Below are positions 1 to 13,134 of a stretch of DNA of 64,000 nucleotides, in pieces; within the stretch, counting starts at the first letter, position 1, and each line of letters begins with the position of its first letter. A program made the position numbers and the translations under genes. The stretch is from Paracyclopina nana (Eukaryota > Arthropoda > Copepoda > Cyclopoida > Cyclopettidae). The stretch is from assembly GCA_019096065.1 (NCBI GenBank), contig JAGUCH010000001.1, positions 13,454,001 to 13,518,000 of the forward strand. Reading direction: 5' to 3'. The notes under the pieces were generated by a model. The model was not told the origin of the DNA and ran no database searches. It saw only the letters and a list, made by a program, of their open reading frames with translations.

Positions 1-945
1 ATCAAAGTGTGTGCATGTTTGCTAAAGGTTAGATTGCCATTGAATAAATCATGGCCATAGATGTTTACTCAACAGCTCAAACTGCATAAACATAAGTAAA
101 AGAAAGCAGTTGAAAATCGCAAAAATGTGCTCCGTTACAAAAATACTCGTGTGAAATATGCGTGTACGTATCTTAAGAGAACTAAAGCCTTGGATAACAT
201 GCCTGCATGTTACATAATCACATGGTGTTTTTGCTTTGCAAAGGTTTTTTTTCTAAGAAGAAAGCAACCCAAAGCTCCACACCATACGAACGCTATTCAC
301 ATGTAGTTTAGGTTTGTGATGTTTATGCTTCCGAAGGAAAATCAAAGGCATATCCTAGATGATCTATAATGTAAGGTGACCCCTTATCTCAGCTGTACTT
401 CTACACTTCATCTGACTATGCTATGGAAGGGCTTCTGACGAAAAAAGTAGAGTTCTATGAATCGTGAGTTTCACGAAAAAGCTGTCAGATGATAGAAAAC
501 GCCATATTTAAGCAATTCTTGAAGTAAAAATTCCATGTCTGGTAAAGCTGATTAACAAGCTTCTCCCACTCGAGCACTAAAAAATTGGCGCTAAAATCTA
601 AATTTGAATTTCCCGCTTTTTCATTGAAGCAAGCAGCATAAGCGCCACAGCACTAATGACGAAAGAACTAAAATAAGTTTAGTGAATTAACTTGCATACT
701 TCCGTCTAGAATTGTCATAGTGGATGGCCTTGGATTTTTCATTGTTTTGAAGAGGAATAGAAGCCTTCGCTTTTGAGAGATTGAATTCAACCGAAACAGC
801 ACGAGTTAGATTCGCCTCAAACTTTGCCAGATTAGTCAACCAAAAAAAAGTGCTCCTTCAAGATTGCAGTTTTTAGTCTGTATTTTAATTAAAATTTCTC
901 TTCATGAGGCCCATTTTTCAAGCTCTAAAACTAATTAATTTTTAG
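1..945. other. intron of bab-like gene, no gene seen
   Basis: AT-rich non-coding sequence upstream of the first recognisable bab exon. It probably belongs to a long intron, because the BTB-coding exons expected for this family are not in the window. It ends in a T-rich acceptor ending in TTTTTAG at 945. One copy of a dispersed repeat lies at about 358-555 and is listed separately. No other open frame with coding character was seen. Confidence 0.6.
358..555 (+). repeat. dispersed repeat, copy 1
   Basis: This segment is similar in order and sequence to 26207-26412. Both start with GATGATCTATAAT followed by TAAGGTGAC, then share TCTGACGAAAAAA, GAGTTTCAC, and an end of GAAGTAAAAA followed by TCTGG. 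The copies are diverged, with several short indels. No coding capacity and no clear terminal inverted repeat were seen, so the class (MITE, SINE or other) is undetermined. Confidence 0.6.
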
Positions 946-3900
946 GCTAAAATGTTGGAGGCCTCGCAAATCACGCAAAATTGGATGCAGGCTGCAGCGG
1001 CCGCAGCTGCTGCGGCTGCGGCTGCGGGTGCCACGCCCTCCACACCTTTGGCCACCACTCCACCCTCGAACAACAACCACAGCGGGCCAATTCCTTCAGG
1101 TAACAACAGAAATACTATATTCTACTTTATAGCAATTGAATTAATAATATGGTATATGGGTACGGTCAGGTAACTGCAGCTTTCTTTTTGTGAATTTTCC
1201 TGCTCTTCCTTCTCTCTTACTCGATAGCGAGCAACATGGCACTCATGAGTAATTTTTTTGAGAAAGTTACGTACAACGTACAGAATTCACCAAAATATTT
1301 CGATGCAGTTTTTGCCATTATTCTTGGTTGTTCCCAAGAATGTTGTGAGGAATTTGGTTTTTCTTCAATCTCGCTCAAATTGTGTGGTTGTCATTATTTA
1401 GCTGTTTATTTGGCTTCATGCTCCGATTGAGGTTTTGAAATGTTAAATATATACGAGAAAGTCGCTTAAACAATTATAAGCGTTGTTGGTAGACAAGCCA
1501 AATATTTCTAAAAATGGCTGATACCTCAGCAAAACATGCTTCTTTTCAGCTTGGGCTAGCTTAGACAAGTTGCTAAAGCTAAATCAGATGCACATTGATG
1601 AGTATGGCTAAGGTATCTTATAACTTGACTTTTCTACTAAGGTTAATAAAAGCAACGTATAGCAACGATAGGAACCAGCTTCATTCATGGGAATTGTTGC
1701 TCTCAATTACATTTAGCCATTAGAGAGGCCCTGTTATGACAGTTTCACGCACACCCTACCAACCGTAATAAATTCAACTTGTTTTTCCAAAATAGTATTT
1801 AGGGTACGTTATCTAAAGATTGTTTCTTTTAGGCTAGCTGCATTTGAACAAAAGCAAAAAAAAAGTTTCTCATTTCTCCAGTCTTTTCCCCTCTTTTCTA
1901 TGCATATAAATTGTACAATTCCAAGTTTGCTGAATCACACTGGGGAGAAAGTTCATATTCGCGCTCTAAAGCTAGGAGTAAAAATAGCTACAAAAGTGCA
2001 CACGAAAGCGGGGCTTTAGCATCGCGTTCTCCCCCCGTTGTGGGCTTATACTACACAACTTCCACTTGCAAACATCCATAATGAAATTAAATATTCGCAG
2101 CAGCAGCTAGCACGCGCGCACTCTAGTAGTGTTTTCATTTTGGGAAAGTACCGGGTGTCTCAGAATTATTGGGTAACTTTTTAATTAGTCTGCCAACTTT
2201 GGAAGCTTTCTCCTCTTTTTATGATTTTTGTTCGTTCCTTTGGTGATTTTTTTGGCGCTGAACAGCGCGACTCATTGTGATCTTATTTTTTTGCGAAATG
2301 ATAACGCTTGCCGCATTGAAAATATCTCTATAGTGTGTTCGTCAATTTTCTGGCGCTTACGTACAATAAGTATTATATTTAAGGGTGGCTTGACGTAAGT
2401 GCATTAGCCCCATAAATGCGTTGCATTAATCATGAATTTCCGATTTAATTGACGATTCGTAAAATGTGTGGGCAGCTCTGTATATTTGTAATTTCGTTGA
2501 GAGTAAACTTTGCTCTTATATTTAAACTTTCGACTTGCCACCAACGCCACGGAGGGGGAATCAAGTAATGTAAGAAAATATTGTAAGATGCTCTTATTTG
2601 ACTAAAAAGTTAATACAACATCTAATCCAGAAGGAGAACCGTATTTGCTACAAAAATTTGTCTCCACCAAGTGCACGGTTGCCATAGCCACCAACTATTC
2701 CCATAAAATGTAGATTAGATATAACTTCAAGTTCAAAATTCGATTAAATTCCTGCTCCTTTAGTTCATTTTATGGGAGTTTATCTGGACAGAAATAGACT
2801 TTATTTCGACTTCTTTTTCCGCTGCTGTTGGTGAAAGTTGCAACTTCTGAGCTACTTTTTAATTTCCTTATCCGTGGTTTATTACAACACAGAGAACTAT
2901 CAAGGTGAAAAAAGCCCTGCTTCTAGCAGCAGCACATTTGAGGGGAAATCCAGAAAGGTTAAACATATAAATCAAGCCGTCTTCTACAAACAAATATGAC
3001 TGGAAAATAAATGTGCAGTAGCATTTTTCGGAGTGGCGCAAAAATGTTCAATGCAAAATTTTGCCCTAATCCAATGTGAAATGGGACCAGCTACAGCAAA
3101 TGTAATTATAGTGATAATCTCATTTTGAAATATGAAATGGATGAGTCAGCCGGGAATTTCGTTACTGCTAATCTCCCCCTCTCCTATATTTTAATATATG
3201 GAAGTTGAATTAGTAGCGGAGCTCTGCTCATTATTCAAGATGGAAGTTGGCCAAATCTAGCTTTTTTCACATTTTAAAACTTGCTCCCATGGGACGCATA
3301 AATCCCTATTTTTTTCTATTAGCATTGCTATAATTACCACGAACCCCTATTCTTCCGATCTCTCTCACAATTCTGCACGCTTAAGATCATTAATATGAAA
3401 TTGTGCACTTCTTTGGGGTGTGTGTGTATGTTTACTTTTTGCATGCTACGTACTAATTCATAGAGTGCACGTGCTTTTTGTTTGTTCACTAATTGCATGG
3501 CACTTGAATAAATTATGGGTTTTGGTGCAACAATTCGTTTACTACGAGCACGTGGCGTTAATTTCTCTGTTTGTTTATTTGTGTGATTTTTTACAGAGCG
3601 GCTCCCAAGTAGCCTTCCCGCCAAAAGTTGTCCAAAAAGTCCTAAAGTTCCCTCTTGGTCCCAATTTGAGCTACGAGAAGCCATCAGTAGCATTTTGACC
3701 CAGCAGCTCAGGTTCACGCAGGCCTCGGCCAGATTCAAAATTCCCAAGGGAACTCTGTACGATAACATTTTGGGCAAAACTAAACGTTCTAGGACTTTGG
3801 ACGAGCTCGGCCTGACTACTGACCAAGAGAGGGCTGTTTTAGAGTTTGCTTGTGATGTCGCCATGATGCCCCATAATAGGAGAACTTCAAAGCCCTTGAT

Positions 3901-6900
3901 TGCCATAGTTGAGTACGTGAAAAGTCTGAAAAAAGTCGATTTTCCAATCAGGAAAGCTTTCAAATGGTGGTGGGCATTTTGCAAGAAACACTCCATCATC
4001 TCGCTCTATTACAGAGAGCGGGGCCAAAATGCAAATGTCCCCGTGTTTGAGGCAGAAGAGGAAAGCGAATTGCTGAATAATAACACAATTAATTTATGGC
4101 AAGTTGGGGCAACTCCTTATTATGGTATGGCATCTTGGTTTCATCCATTTCCGGCCTATGCAGCTCTCCATGATCATTTTTCCTCCTCCTAGGCCTCGTG
4201 ACTTTTGTTGTGCTTTTCACATTTCTATCGCTGTTTGTTTTTGTTTTCGTCTAGTTACTTTCTGTTTGTTGTGTGTGTTACTTTGTCACCGAAAACTATC
4301 AATAAACACCTATTTTCCGCATGATTTGCATAATGCTGCGCTACATTAACAGTTTTCTTAGAGCTTTGCGCTGTATCCATTAGCTCACTCAGGTGTATGT
4401 ATTATGAGACTTGCGCGCTCATTTTTCGAAAATCTGAAGAGCCTCCTTATGTTATTAGTTTACCTGGGTAGAGAAAGAATCGTACCCTAGCTTCTTATGC
4501 GTTTTTAGTTTTTCCGGCAAGGCACTTTTTCATCATCTTACGAAAAGCTTTGATTGAAATGAAACTAATGCTTTCTGGTGTATGCTTTCTTTCTTCACCT
4601 TACAATTAGGCATGCTTTTTAAAAAATACAATGGAGACCTAAAGCTTTCTGACTCAAATGTGCACGCTAGCTTAGAATTTCCAAGCTGAATATTAGGTAA
4701 CAAGAATCTAAAAGCGGAGAAGTTTCCTTCTCAATTCCATGATATTAAAAGTAAGCTGTTGCTGCATTGTTGCTTTCTTTTCGGTAGTAATTTGGGAAAC
4801 TTTCAGGCTAAAACTTTAAATTAAGTTACTAATTAGATAGCAGTGCACACCATGTGGAATATAATGGAGCCATAACTTAGGGCTAAAAATATAGCCATGA
4901 TTTAGTTAAAAGGACATAACTTGGCCGAACGATGATGAATGCGTTTGCTAATTTAGCTGCAATTTTCTCAACAAGGCTCCCTCTTTTCGTGGCAGTATGT
5001 GAGGCCAACTATTTTTCTGTGTGGTATAAGGAATACTTTAAAGCAAGAGAGTTGATAAATATTTATTACTTCCATCATCTTTCTTTCGTCCATTTTCTTT
5101 GATATCAAAGAAGAAGAAAAGTGGAATAAAGAATTTTTCATTTGGAACTTTTTTGCAAGGCTGACTTTTTAATGGTACACTTGATTTTCAATTTTATCAG
5201 CAGAAGCGTGCAAAGCACCAACAAAAGCCTCGCGCGCTGTCAAAATGAAAGTTTTTCCATGCAATTCTGGCTGCTCGCGCCCATCACACGCAAACATTAC
5301 ACACTATAATACCAAAAAAACTAAAAATAAGAAGCTATACCTTATGCCCGATGTTTACAATTCATATATCTCTAGTTGAATCTAAAAAATGAATCTTATA
5401 AAACTATGAAAGAGGTTCAAGGGAAAGCATTCCAAAATTATCTTTTAATCATATACACAGTGTAATCTTTAATGATGAGATGATGAGTAATTATGACATT
5501 TTTCTCCTCTGATCCATGCTTCAATGGAAAGGAGCATAACTTTGCCTTCTCTGAGAAAAAACAAAACACATTTCTAATATTAGAGCATTAATAATTCATA
5601 AATCTTCGTAGAGCACTACTGCTACAAACTAGGAAAACTTTGTCCTCTTCTAACTTTCCAATCGTGAATAATTAATGCAAAACATAGAAGACTTTCTCTA
5701 CTACTACAAATTTCTTGAGTAAGGCTCAGAGTATTTTGGGAAGAGCAGAAAAAACCAGACAAAATAAGCTAGACATGTCCCATTTGTAAAGCTGGGTATT
5801 CATGCGCAGTCATACTGTTTTAAAGAATATTCCTCGCAACTCGATTTTCCTTCATACGTTCCCCTGAAACTCGATCTCTTACTACTTGGTAACTACGAAT
5901 ATGTGGCCATAATAAAAAAAGGAAAAACAAATTTTCGAATCAATGGCAAGTATAGTTTGCGTCACAAAATAACAACCCACTTTGTGACTGGTAAAGAAAT
6001 TGCAGCCACAATTATTCCTCTTGCTTTTTCCACGAGTACCCGCGTTATTTCCGACTCCGCTTACAGGCACTTTTATGTAAAAAGCTAGAAAGCCCTGAGC
6101 AACAAGACAGCAGCATCAAATTGAGCATCACTTCTTGCATTACAGGTAATCAACAAGGCCTCAATGGCAATGCCCCACCGACCACTCCAACTCCAGGAAA
6201 CAACCGCGACAACTACCAATTCCAATTGCAAAATATTTGGCAAAAATGTTGGAACCAGAACGCGGCAATGATTCAAGGAGTTCGGTACCGCGAGAGGGGC
6301 CCCATGAAGTCCTGGAGGCCGGAGACGATGGCCGAGGCCATCTGGTCTGTGCTGCAGGAGGGCCTATCTCTGTCTCAGGCAGCGAGGAAGCACGACATAC
6401 CCTACCCAACTTTTGTCCTCTATGCCAACCGAGTTCACAACATGCTCGGACCGTCCATGGTCAACGGATCAAACTCCATGGGAGGAAACCTCAGCCTGGG
6501 TACAGCCAATGCTTCATATTTCATCACAGCAGCTAGCCTAATTTTCTTTTTTGCCATAGCTGAGTTGAGGCCCAAGGGCCGCGGCCGTCCACAGCGGATC
6601 CTACTGGGTAATTGGCCCGACGATCATGTGCGTCAAGTCATCAGGGCCGTGGTGTTCCGGGATGGCACCATTCCCTCGTACAGCCACGCTGGGATGCCGG
6701 GGGCAGGCGCGCGCACCTCTCCGCATAGGCCCACCTCGGCCCTCAGCTCGTGCAACTTTGGCTCCTCGCCCCCGCGAGCACCTCCACCCACTCCCTCGTC
6801 CTCAGCCTGCGGCAACAACCAACCTCTGGCCTCTGCCATGTCCCCATTGCCCTCGTCCTCTGCCAACAACAACATTTTCGCGACCCACCTCAAAAACTTG

Positions 6901-7341
6901 TCGGACCACTTCGCGAAGACGAGCAACAATGGCGGCATCTTCGACTCGCTGCCCTTCAAAGCCTTCATGAGCGAGGCCCTACAAAGCTCCCCCAACTTCC
7001 GTCGCTCCATGGACTTTGAGGACGCGGACGAGCACAGCATGGACTACTTGCGGCGCAGGGGCAGCTTGACTCCGCCCCTGCGACCCCTGGACCTGGAAAT
7101 GCCGCGGCTGATCCCCACCAACACTGGGATGAGCCACAAGGAGCAGCCCCCACTGATGATGATGAAGGCCGACGCGACCATCATAAATGACGAAAGATCT
7201 CACTCGAATGATGATACGCTTAACGAGGATCCCATGAATCTGGTGGAGACGAGCTGGGAGATCTCCAGCTTGAACGACGGAGAAGCTCCGGGAAAGAACT
7301 CACAGCAGCAGCAACAGCAGCACGCTATCCGAAACGCATAA
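946..7341 (+). CDS. bab: bric-a-brac-like transcription factor (3' exons)
   Basis: This is the C-terminal half of a BTB-psq nuclear DNA-binding protein of the Bab family, known for patterning limbs, gonads and abdomen in insects. Coding exons: 946-1099, 3597-4124 (possible cassette), 6146-6499, 6560-7341 (TAA). Exon 946-1099 encodes a run of 12 alanines. The exon at 6146 carries the Bab conserved domain: RERGPMKSWRPETMAEAI and LSQAARKHDIPYPTF form the psq helix-turn-helix at about 6285-6440. After a 60-bp intron comes the AT-hook RPKGRGRPQRILLG at about 6570-6610. The tail is rich in Ser, Pro and Asn and ends in a short Gln run. Exon ends are in matching phase: G at 1099 or 4124 joins GT at 6146 to give Gly. 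The BTB domain is not in the window, so the gene is partial at its 5' end. Family assignment is firm; which bab paralogue is not decided. Confidence 0.88.
1100..3596. other. bab intron, nothing recognised
   Basis: Non-coding sequence between two bab exons, with a GTAACA donor at 1100. It is AT-rich with short open frames of no coding character. A stretch beginning GGGTGTCTCAGAATT near 2154 recalls a similar string near 40640, but the match is too short to call an element. Confidence 0.5.
3597..4124 (+). other. bab cassette exon with extra psq-type HTH
   Basis: The exon is 528 nt (176 codons), with acceptor TTTTTTACAG and donor TATG before GTATGG. It enters and leaves in phase 1, so it can be included or skipped without changing the downstream frame. 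It encodes a second psq-like helix-turn-helix (REAISSILTQQLRFTQAS and ARFKIPKGTLYDNILGK). This is followed by a longer helical region with LTTDQERAVLEFACDVA, RRTSKPL and FKWWWAFCKKHSIISLYY. That order resembles the two-part HTH of CENP-B/pogo-type proteins. Whether it is constitutive or alternative cannot be told from DNA alone. Confidence 0.72.
4125..6145. other. bab intron, nothing recognised
   Basis: Intron between the cassette exon and the Bab-domain exon, ending in TTGCATTACAG at 6145. AT-rich; no supported exon or repeat was seen inside it. Confidence 0.5.
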
Positions 7342-8330
7342 GCCAAATCTTGTTATACCAAATACATGGGCCAAATGTCGACCCCCACCATAACCACCAT
7401 CAACCCTAAACTACAGCTACTTCAATGTTAATGTCTCTGGCTTTAAGATATGTACATTTAAACATATTGTATGGATGAATGGAATATGTGCTGCTACTGT
7501 CTCTATATAGAAATAACTCCTTTTTTCGGACTTATCATATGCTATCTACTACAAATACGCGCTAAAACTATACGTACGTATACGTGTTAATAATTATAAT
7601 GGTTGTGTGAGATATGAAATATAGCAAAAGTTTATAGAAACTCCTGACTTGTTCATTATTGGATGTAGATACTTTAGAAAACTTTGACATTTAATCGGAT
7701 ATGAGTAGGCACGATTAGAGAGCTTACAATTGTGCTACTCTCATACCAATTTTCATAATCTGATATCGGAAAGAAGCAAATTCTGTTCCGAAAGTAGAAA
7801 ATGCGCACCTTCCAATTTTTAATGCAATTAGCTAGCTAGCTTCAATGAAGGTAACTTAAGTGAATCATGACGCAACGAAAATATAGACTAATGAGCTAAC
7901 CGAGCCATTTAGCTTGAGAGTGAGCCGAGTGAGCCAACAAGAAGGAGAGCTTTTTTTGTTGAAAAAAAGGTCGAGGAAAAATCGATGAATTTGTAAAGGC
8001 ATCTCCACTCTGGAGTCAGCTGCTTCTTTAAAAAAGCTATCTCGAGTCTAATCAATGTATTGACGAATCCAAAGACTAGATTCTCGAAAGCCGAGCAATT
8101 GCAATATTTGACAAGCCAAATTATAAAAGCCACGCATTTTCTTCTCAGCGCGAGTTTCAGGGTAAGTAGTAAAATCGCTTCTTCCGTGCCAATGAATATG
8201 ACTATTTTTACATCAACTAAATGTTGATGTTGCGCAATGACCTTTTTCAATCTGTAGATATCGTCTTTAATTATTGCTCAAAATGCCAAGCATTCACTAC
8301 AGTAAGATGAGCATTTCAAATATTAATTAT
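7342..8330. other. convergent 3' region between bab and Got1
   Basis: Holds the 3' untranslated region of the bab-like gene and, on the other strand, that of the aspartate aminotransferase. No additional gene could be supported. The minus-strand open frame at 7909-8250 has no recognisable domain and sits in the expected 3' untranslated sequence of the transaminase. Confidence 0.5.
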
Positions 8331-10391
<2,061 letters not shown>

Positions 10392-10804
10392 GATGAACCT
10401 AAAGTGGAACAAGATTAATTAGATCTGAGCTATTGCTTTATTGCGTTATAGACTTTTCTTCAAAAAGCTAAAGCGATCTTTAAGGTACTTAACATTAAGG
10501 CAATGGGCAACAATCGAGACTTACGCTAAAATATCTGATTGCTCAAATAATCCTCGTTAAGCCGATTTTAGCATTGCAGTAAGGAGAACTAATTTGAAAG
10601 TGGCCACTATTTGCCGTAACTGAAAGCGAACACGATAATGCTCGCCAGCTAGACAGATGCAAGAGATTTTTTCGGATTCGAAGAAGATTCAAAACTGGGT
10701 GTCATCTTGCGTCAACAGTGAGGCGCAGCAATGTCATTGCGTTTTCGCGGAATAACAACTAGTGCTTTTTAAAATGAGAAATATTTTAGAATATAACAAC
10801 TTAC

Positions 10805-10870
10805 CTCAGAGGTCGAGCAGGACGTCAAAATGGAAGATTGCCAGCCGGAGCAGCACAGCTAAAAAATCTA
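10805..10870 (-). other. probable 5' untranslated exon of Got1
   Basis: A strong minus-strand donor (CTGAG before GTAAGTTG) lies at 10805, upstream of the first coding exon, whose acceptor is TTCCACTTTAG at about 10399. This is the usual arrangement of a non-coding leader exon. Its 5' limit is not visible, so the end given is nominal. Confidence 0.45.
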
Positions 10871-11190
10871 CGCTAGCTTCTGTGACGTAATAAACAAGAC
10901 AGCTGATGCACGCGCAGCCAACAGCCATTGAGCTAGTAAGGCACAAGCTTGTGCCTTTGACAGTGACGAGAGCACACATAAATGAAATGAATGCGTTTTG
11001 CAATTATGATTGACTTTTACTTGGCCTCTTAGGCTTCTTCGAATCAAGAAGTTTTCATGGAAGTCTGATTTTTCTTGGGGAGCACAGCTTGGGACGCCAA
11101 GAGTGACGCCACCTGATCCCATACCCCGAGGGAGCAGCTCAGCTATCCTAGCCATTTATTATACATAAATAGGATAACAGAGTCAAATAT

Positions 11191-11196
11191 TTTATT
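11191..11196 (-). terminator. possible ARPC3 poly(A) signal
   Basis: TTTATT on the plus strand, which is AATAAA on the minus strand, about 290 nt beyond the ARPC3 stop. Position is plausible but there is no other support. Confidence 0.35.
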
Positions 11197-11481
11197 AGCT
11201 TCTAGTCTATTGATTGATTGTATAGAATATGTCTAGTAATAGTGTATGCTGCGTAACATGTAGAAACTCAGGACATTGAAAAAAGCTGCAATCATAGCAT
11301 CAAGGATGATGAACTTGGGTTAGCATCACATGGTTATTTTTTTAAGTTCATGGTGGAACGGAAAAATTCATGGCAGCTGCATAGGCATCAGAGTTTGCTT
11401 AATTTCGGTGATGCCACTAACTAATTATTGATTGTACGAGTTAGGAGATTTCAGGAAAAATGCCATAATTGGTGTCCGCGT

Positions 11482-12147
11482 TCAGTTGTCTCCAGGACCT
11501 GTCAAGGATTTGTCCATAAACCTTCGTTTGGCAAAGCAGGTCCACCACTTTGATGGTCTTCCGTCTGGACTCGAGTCAAAAACGCGATCGCATAGCCTAG
11601 ATCCGGTTTCGTGTCTCAATTGCAGGAAATATTGCCTAAATGAATAAAAAGGCATGATTGCGCGTAGCAGGAGAAATGGATGATTGAATTTACCTCAGCA
11701 AATCAGCTTCTTCTGGACTTTTGGGCTTGGCATACACGCCATTCAGAGGAAAACCAGCCTCACCAGGAATGTCAAATCGAGAAATGGCTAAGGAGTACAT
11801 TTCCTGCTGACCTGAGAAGACACAAATCATTATCGGTCAGATTGCATGAAAATATCAATAGTGGTACCTTGAGATTTGTTAGAGCATCGCTGCAACTTTT
11901 TGAGGCAATCTTGAATATAAAGAGTTAAATAAATAAGAACACGGTCGGCGTCAGATTTGATTTCGTAGGTGCGGAAAAACACGTTGGCCTTGAAGTAAGC
12001 CAAGGCCTCGTCGATAACATCAGCCTGTGGACTGTCCTTTGGAAGACACGCGGCTGGACCACGAACTGTACATTTCACAGGCAAAATGGCGGTGTTGCCG
12101 ATCCGCCTGACTCCAACGATGGAGATGGCGGAGTGATAGGCAGGCAT
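11482..12147 (-). CDS. Arpc3: Arp2/3 complex subunit 3 (ARPC3, p21)
   Basis: Subunit of the seven-protein Arp2/3 complex that nucleates branched actin filaments in the cytoplasm. Three exons on the minus strand: 12147-11868, 11811-11694, 11635-11482 (TGA), giving 183 aa (vertebrate ARPC3 is about 178). The start MPAYHSAI matches the family start MPAYHS. Other family blocks are [71 protein letters not shown] and [18 protein letters not shown]. Both junctions restore conserved residues in frame (CAAG to GT; GAG to G). It is divergent from Asx, with 987 bp between the start codons. No defects were seen. Confidence 0.96.
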
Positions 12148-13134
12148 GATTAAATATGATAATAATACTCAAAAGGCGGTGCCCAAAATGATCCCTTGAA
12201 ACTTCTCTCCTGCTGCTGTAGCAGACCACCAGACTTTCCGACTAAAGTTTATTTCCTCATTTCACCTTTAAACCGCCTAAAAGTACACATTAAACGCCAC
12301 TTTTGTCAATTTTAATGTCTCTATTCCATTGATAAAATGCTTGTATTAATATATAATCAAATTAAAATGTCTAAGTGACTCACCGAGAGATCATGTTCTA
12401 GAGTCAACTGATCATTTTGATGGAACAAGGAAGAATTGAAATCTGGGATCGCTGAGAAATGCAAATGTTTTGCTTTTATGTGGCAGTAAAAACACATCCA
12501 AGTCAATCCTTGTGGACACTGACAATTTTTGCCGATTTGATGATTGACACGCCCAATTTCGCAGAAAAAGTATTAACATGGTATATTTTTGATAAATATA
12601 GGGGAAACCTTTTCATTGACTGCTTTCTTCCTTTCAAAATCGGCAAATAATGTAGTATAAAAGGTCTAGAAATATTTTTACGCTTTCTAAATCAGCCGGA
12701 TTCTTATTGATAAAGGATACCTTTGTAAGCGATATTCACCTTTTGCGTAGCGGTCTGAAAAGAAATAAGTCCCACCCACTTTGAAGCTGTGCAAAGAGTT
12801 ATAAGGCTTAAATGAACTATACAATTTCAAATATTTCACTTTTGATAGACTTGAAATGAACACTGTGGCGAGTTTTAGCTCAAAGAGCCAACTATTTCAA
12901 AGTACTATGAATTAGTACGCAAGTAAAAATAACATTTTTGGGAGTTTTTCTAGAAATAACTGAGGAGAGAGGTGAAATCGATCCAGTAAGGCAGGGCAGG
13001 CAGCCGATTTTTCGTGACCAGCCCGTATGAAATTGGCGACAAAGCGAGCAAGCCTCAAATTGCTGAACATTCAAAGAGGATCATGTTGGAAATCATCCAA
13101 TGTTGCATACTGAACTGACCCAAGAACCAAAAGC
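12148..13134. promoter_or_regulatory. divergent ARPC3/Asx intergenic region
   Basis: 987 bp between the start codons of two oppositely directed genes, so it should hold both promoters and 5' untranslated regions. No TATA box or other specific site could be assigned with confidence. The small open frames here (for example 12459-12650) look random. Confidence 0.5.

Noticed and set aside
2154-2190. GGGTGTCTCAGAATT string similar to one near 40640
   Set aside because: The shared part is only about 12-15 bases, without inverted repeats or a target duplication at either place.
10868-11155. Minus-strand 95-codon frame between Got1 and ARPC3
   Set aside because: It lies in the expected 5' leader or upstream region of Got1 and shows no domain or clear initiation context.
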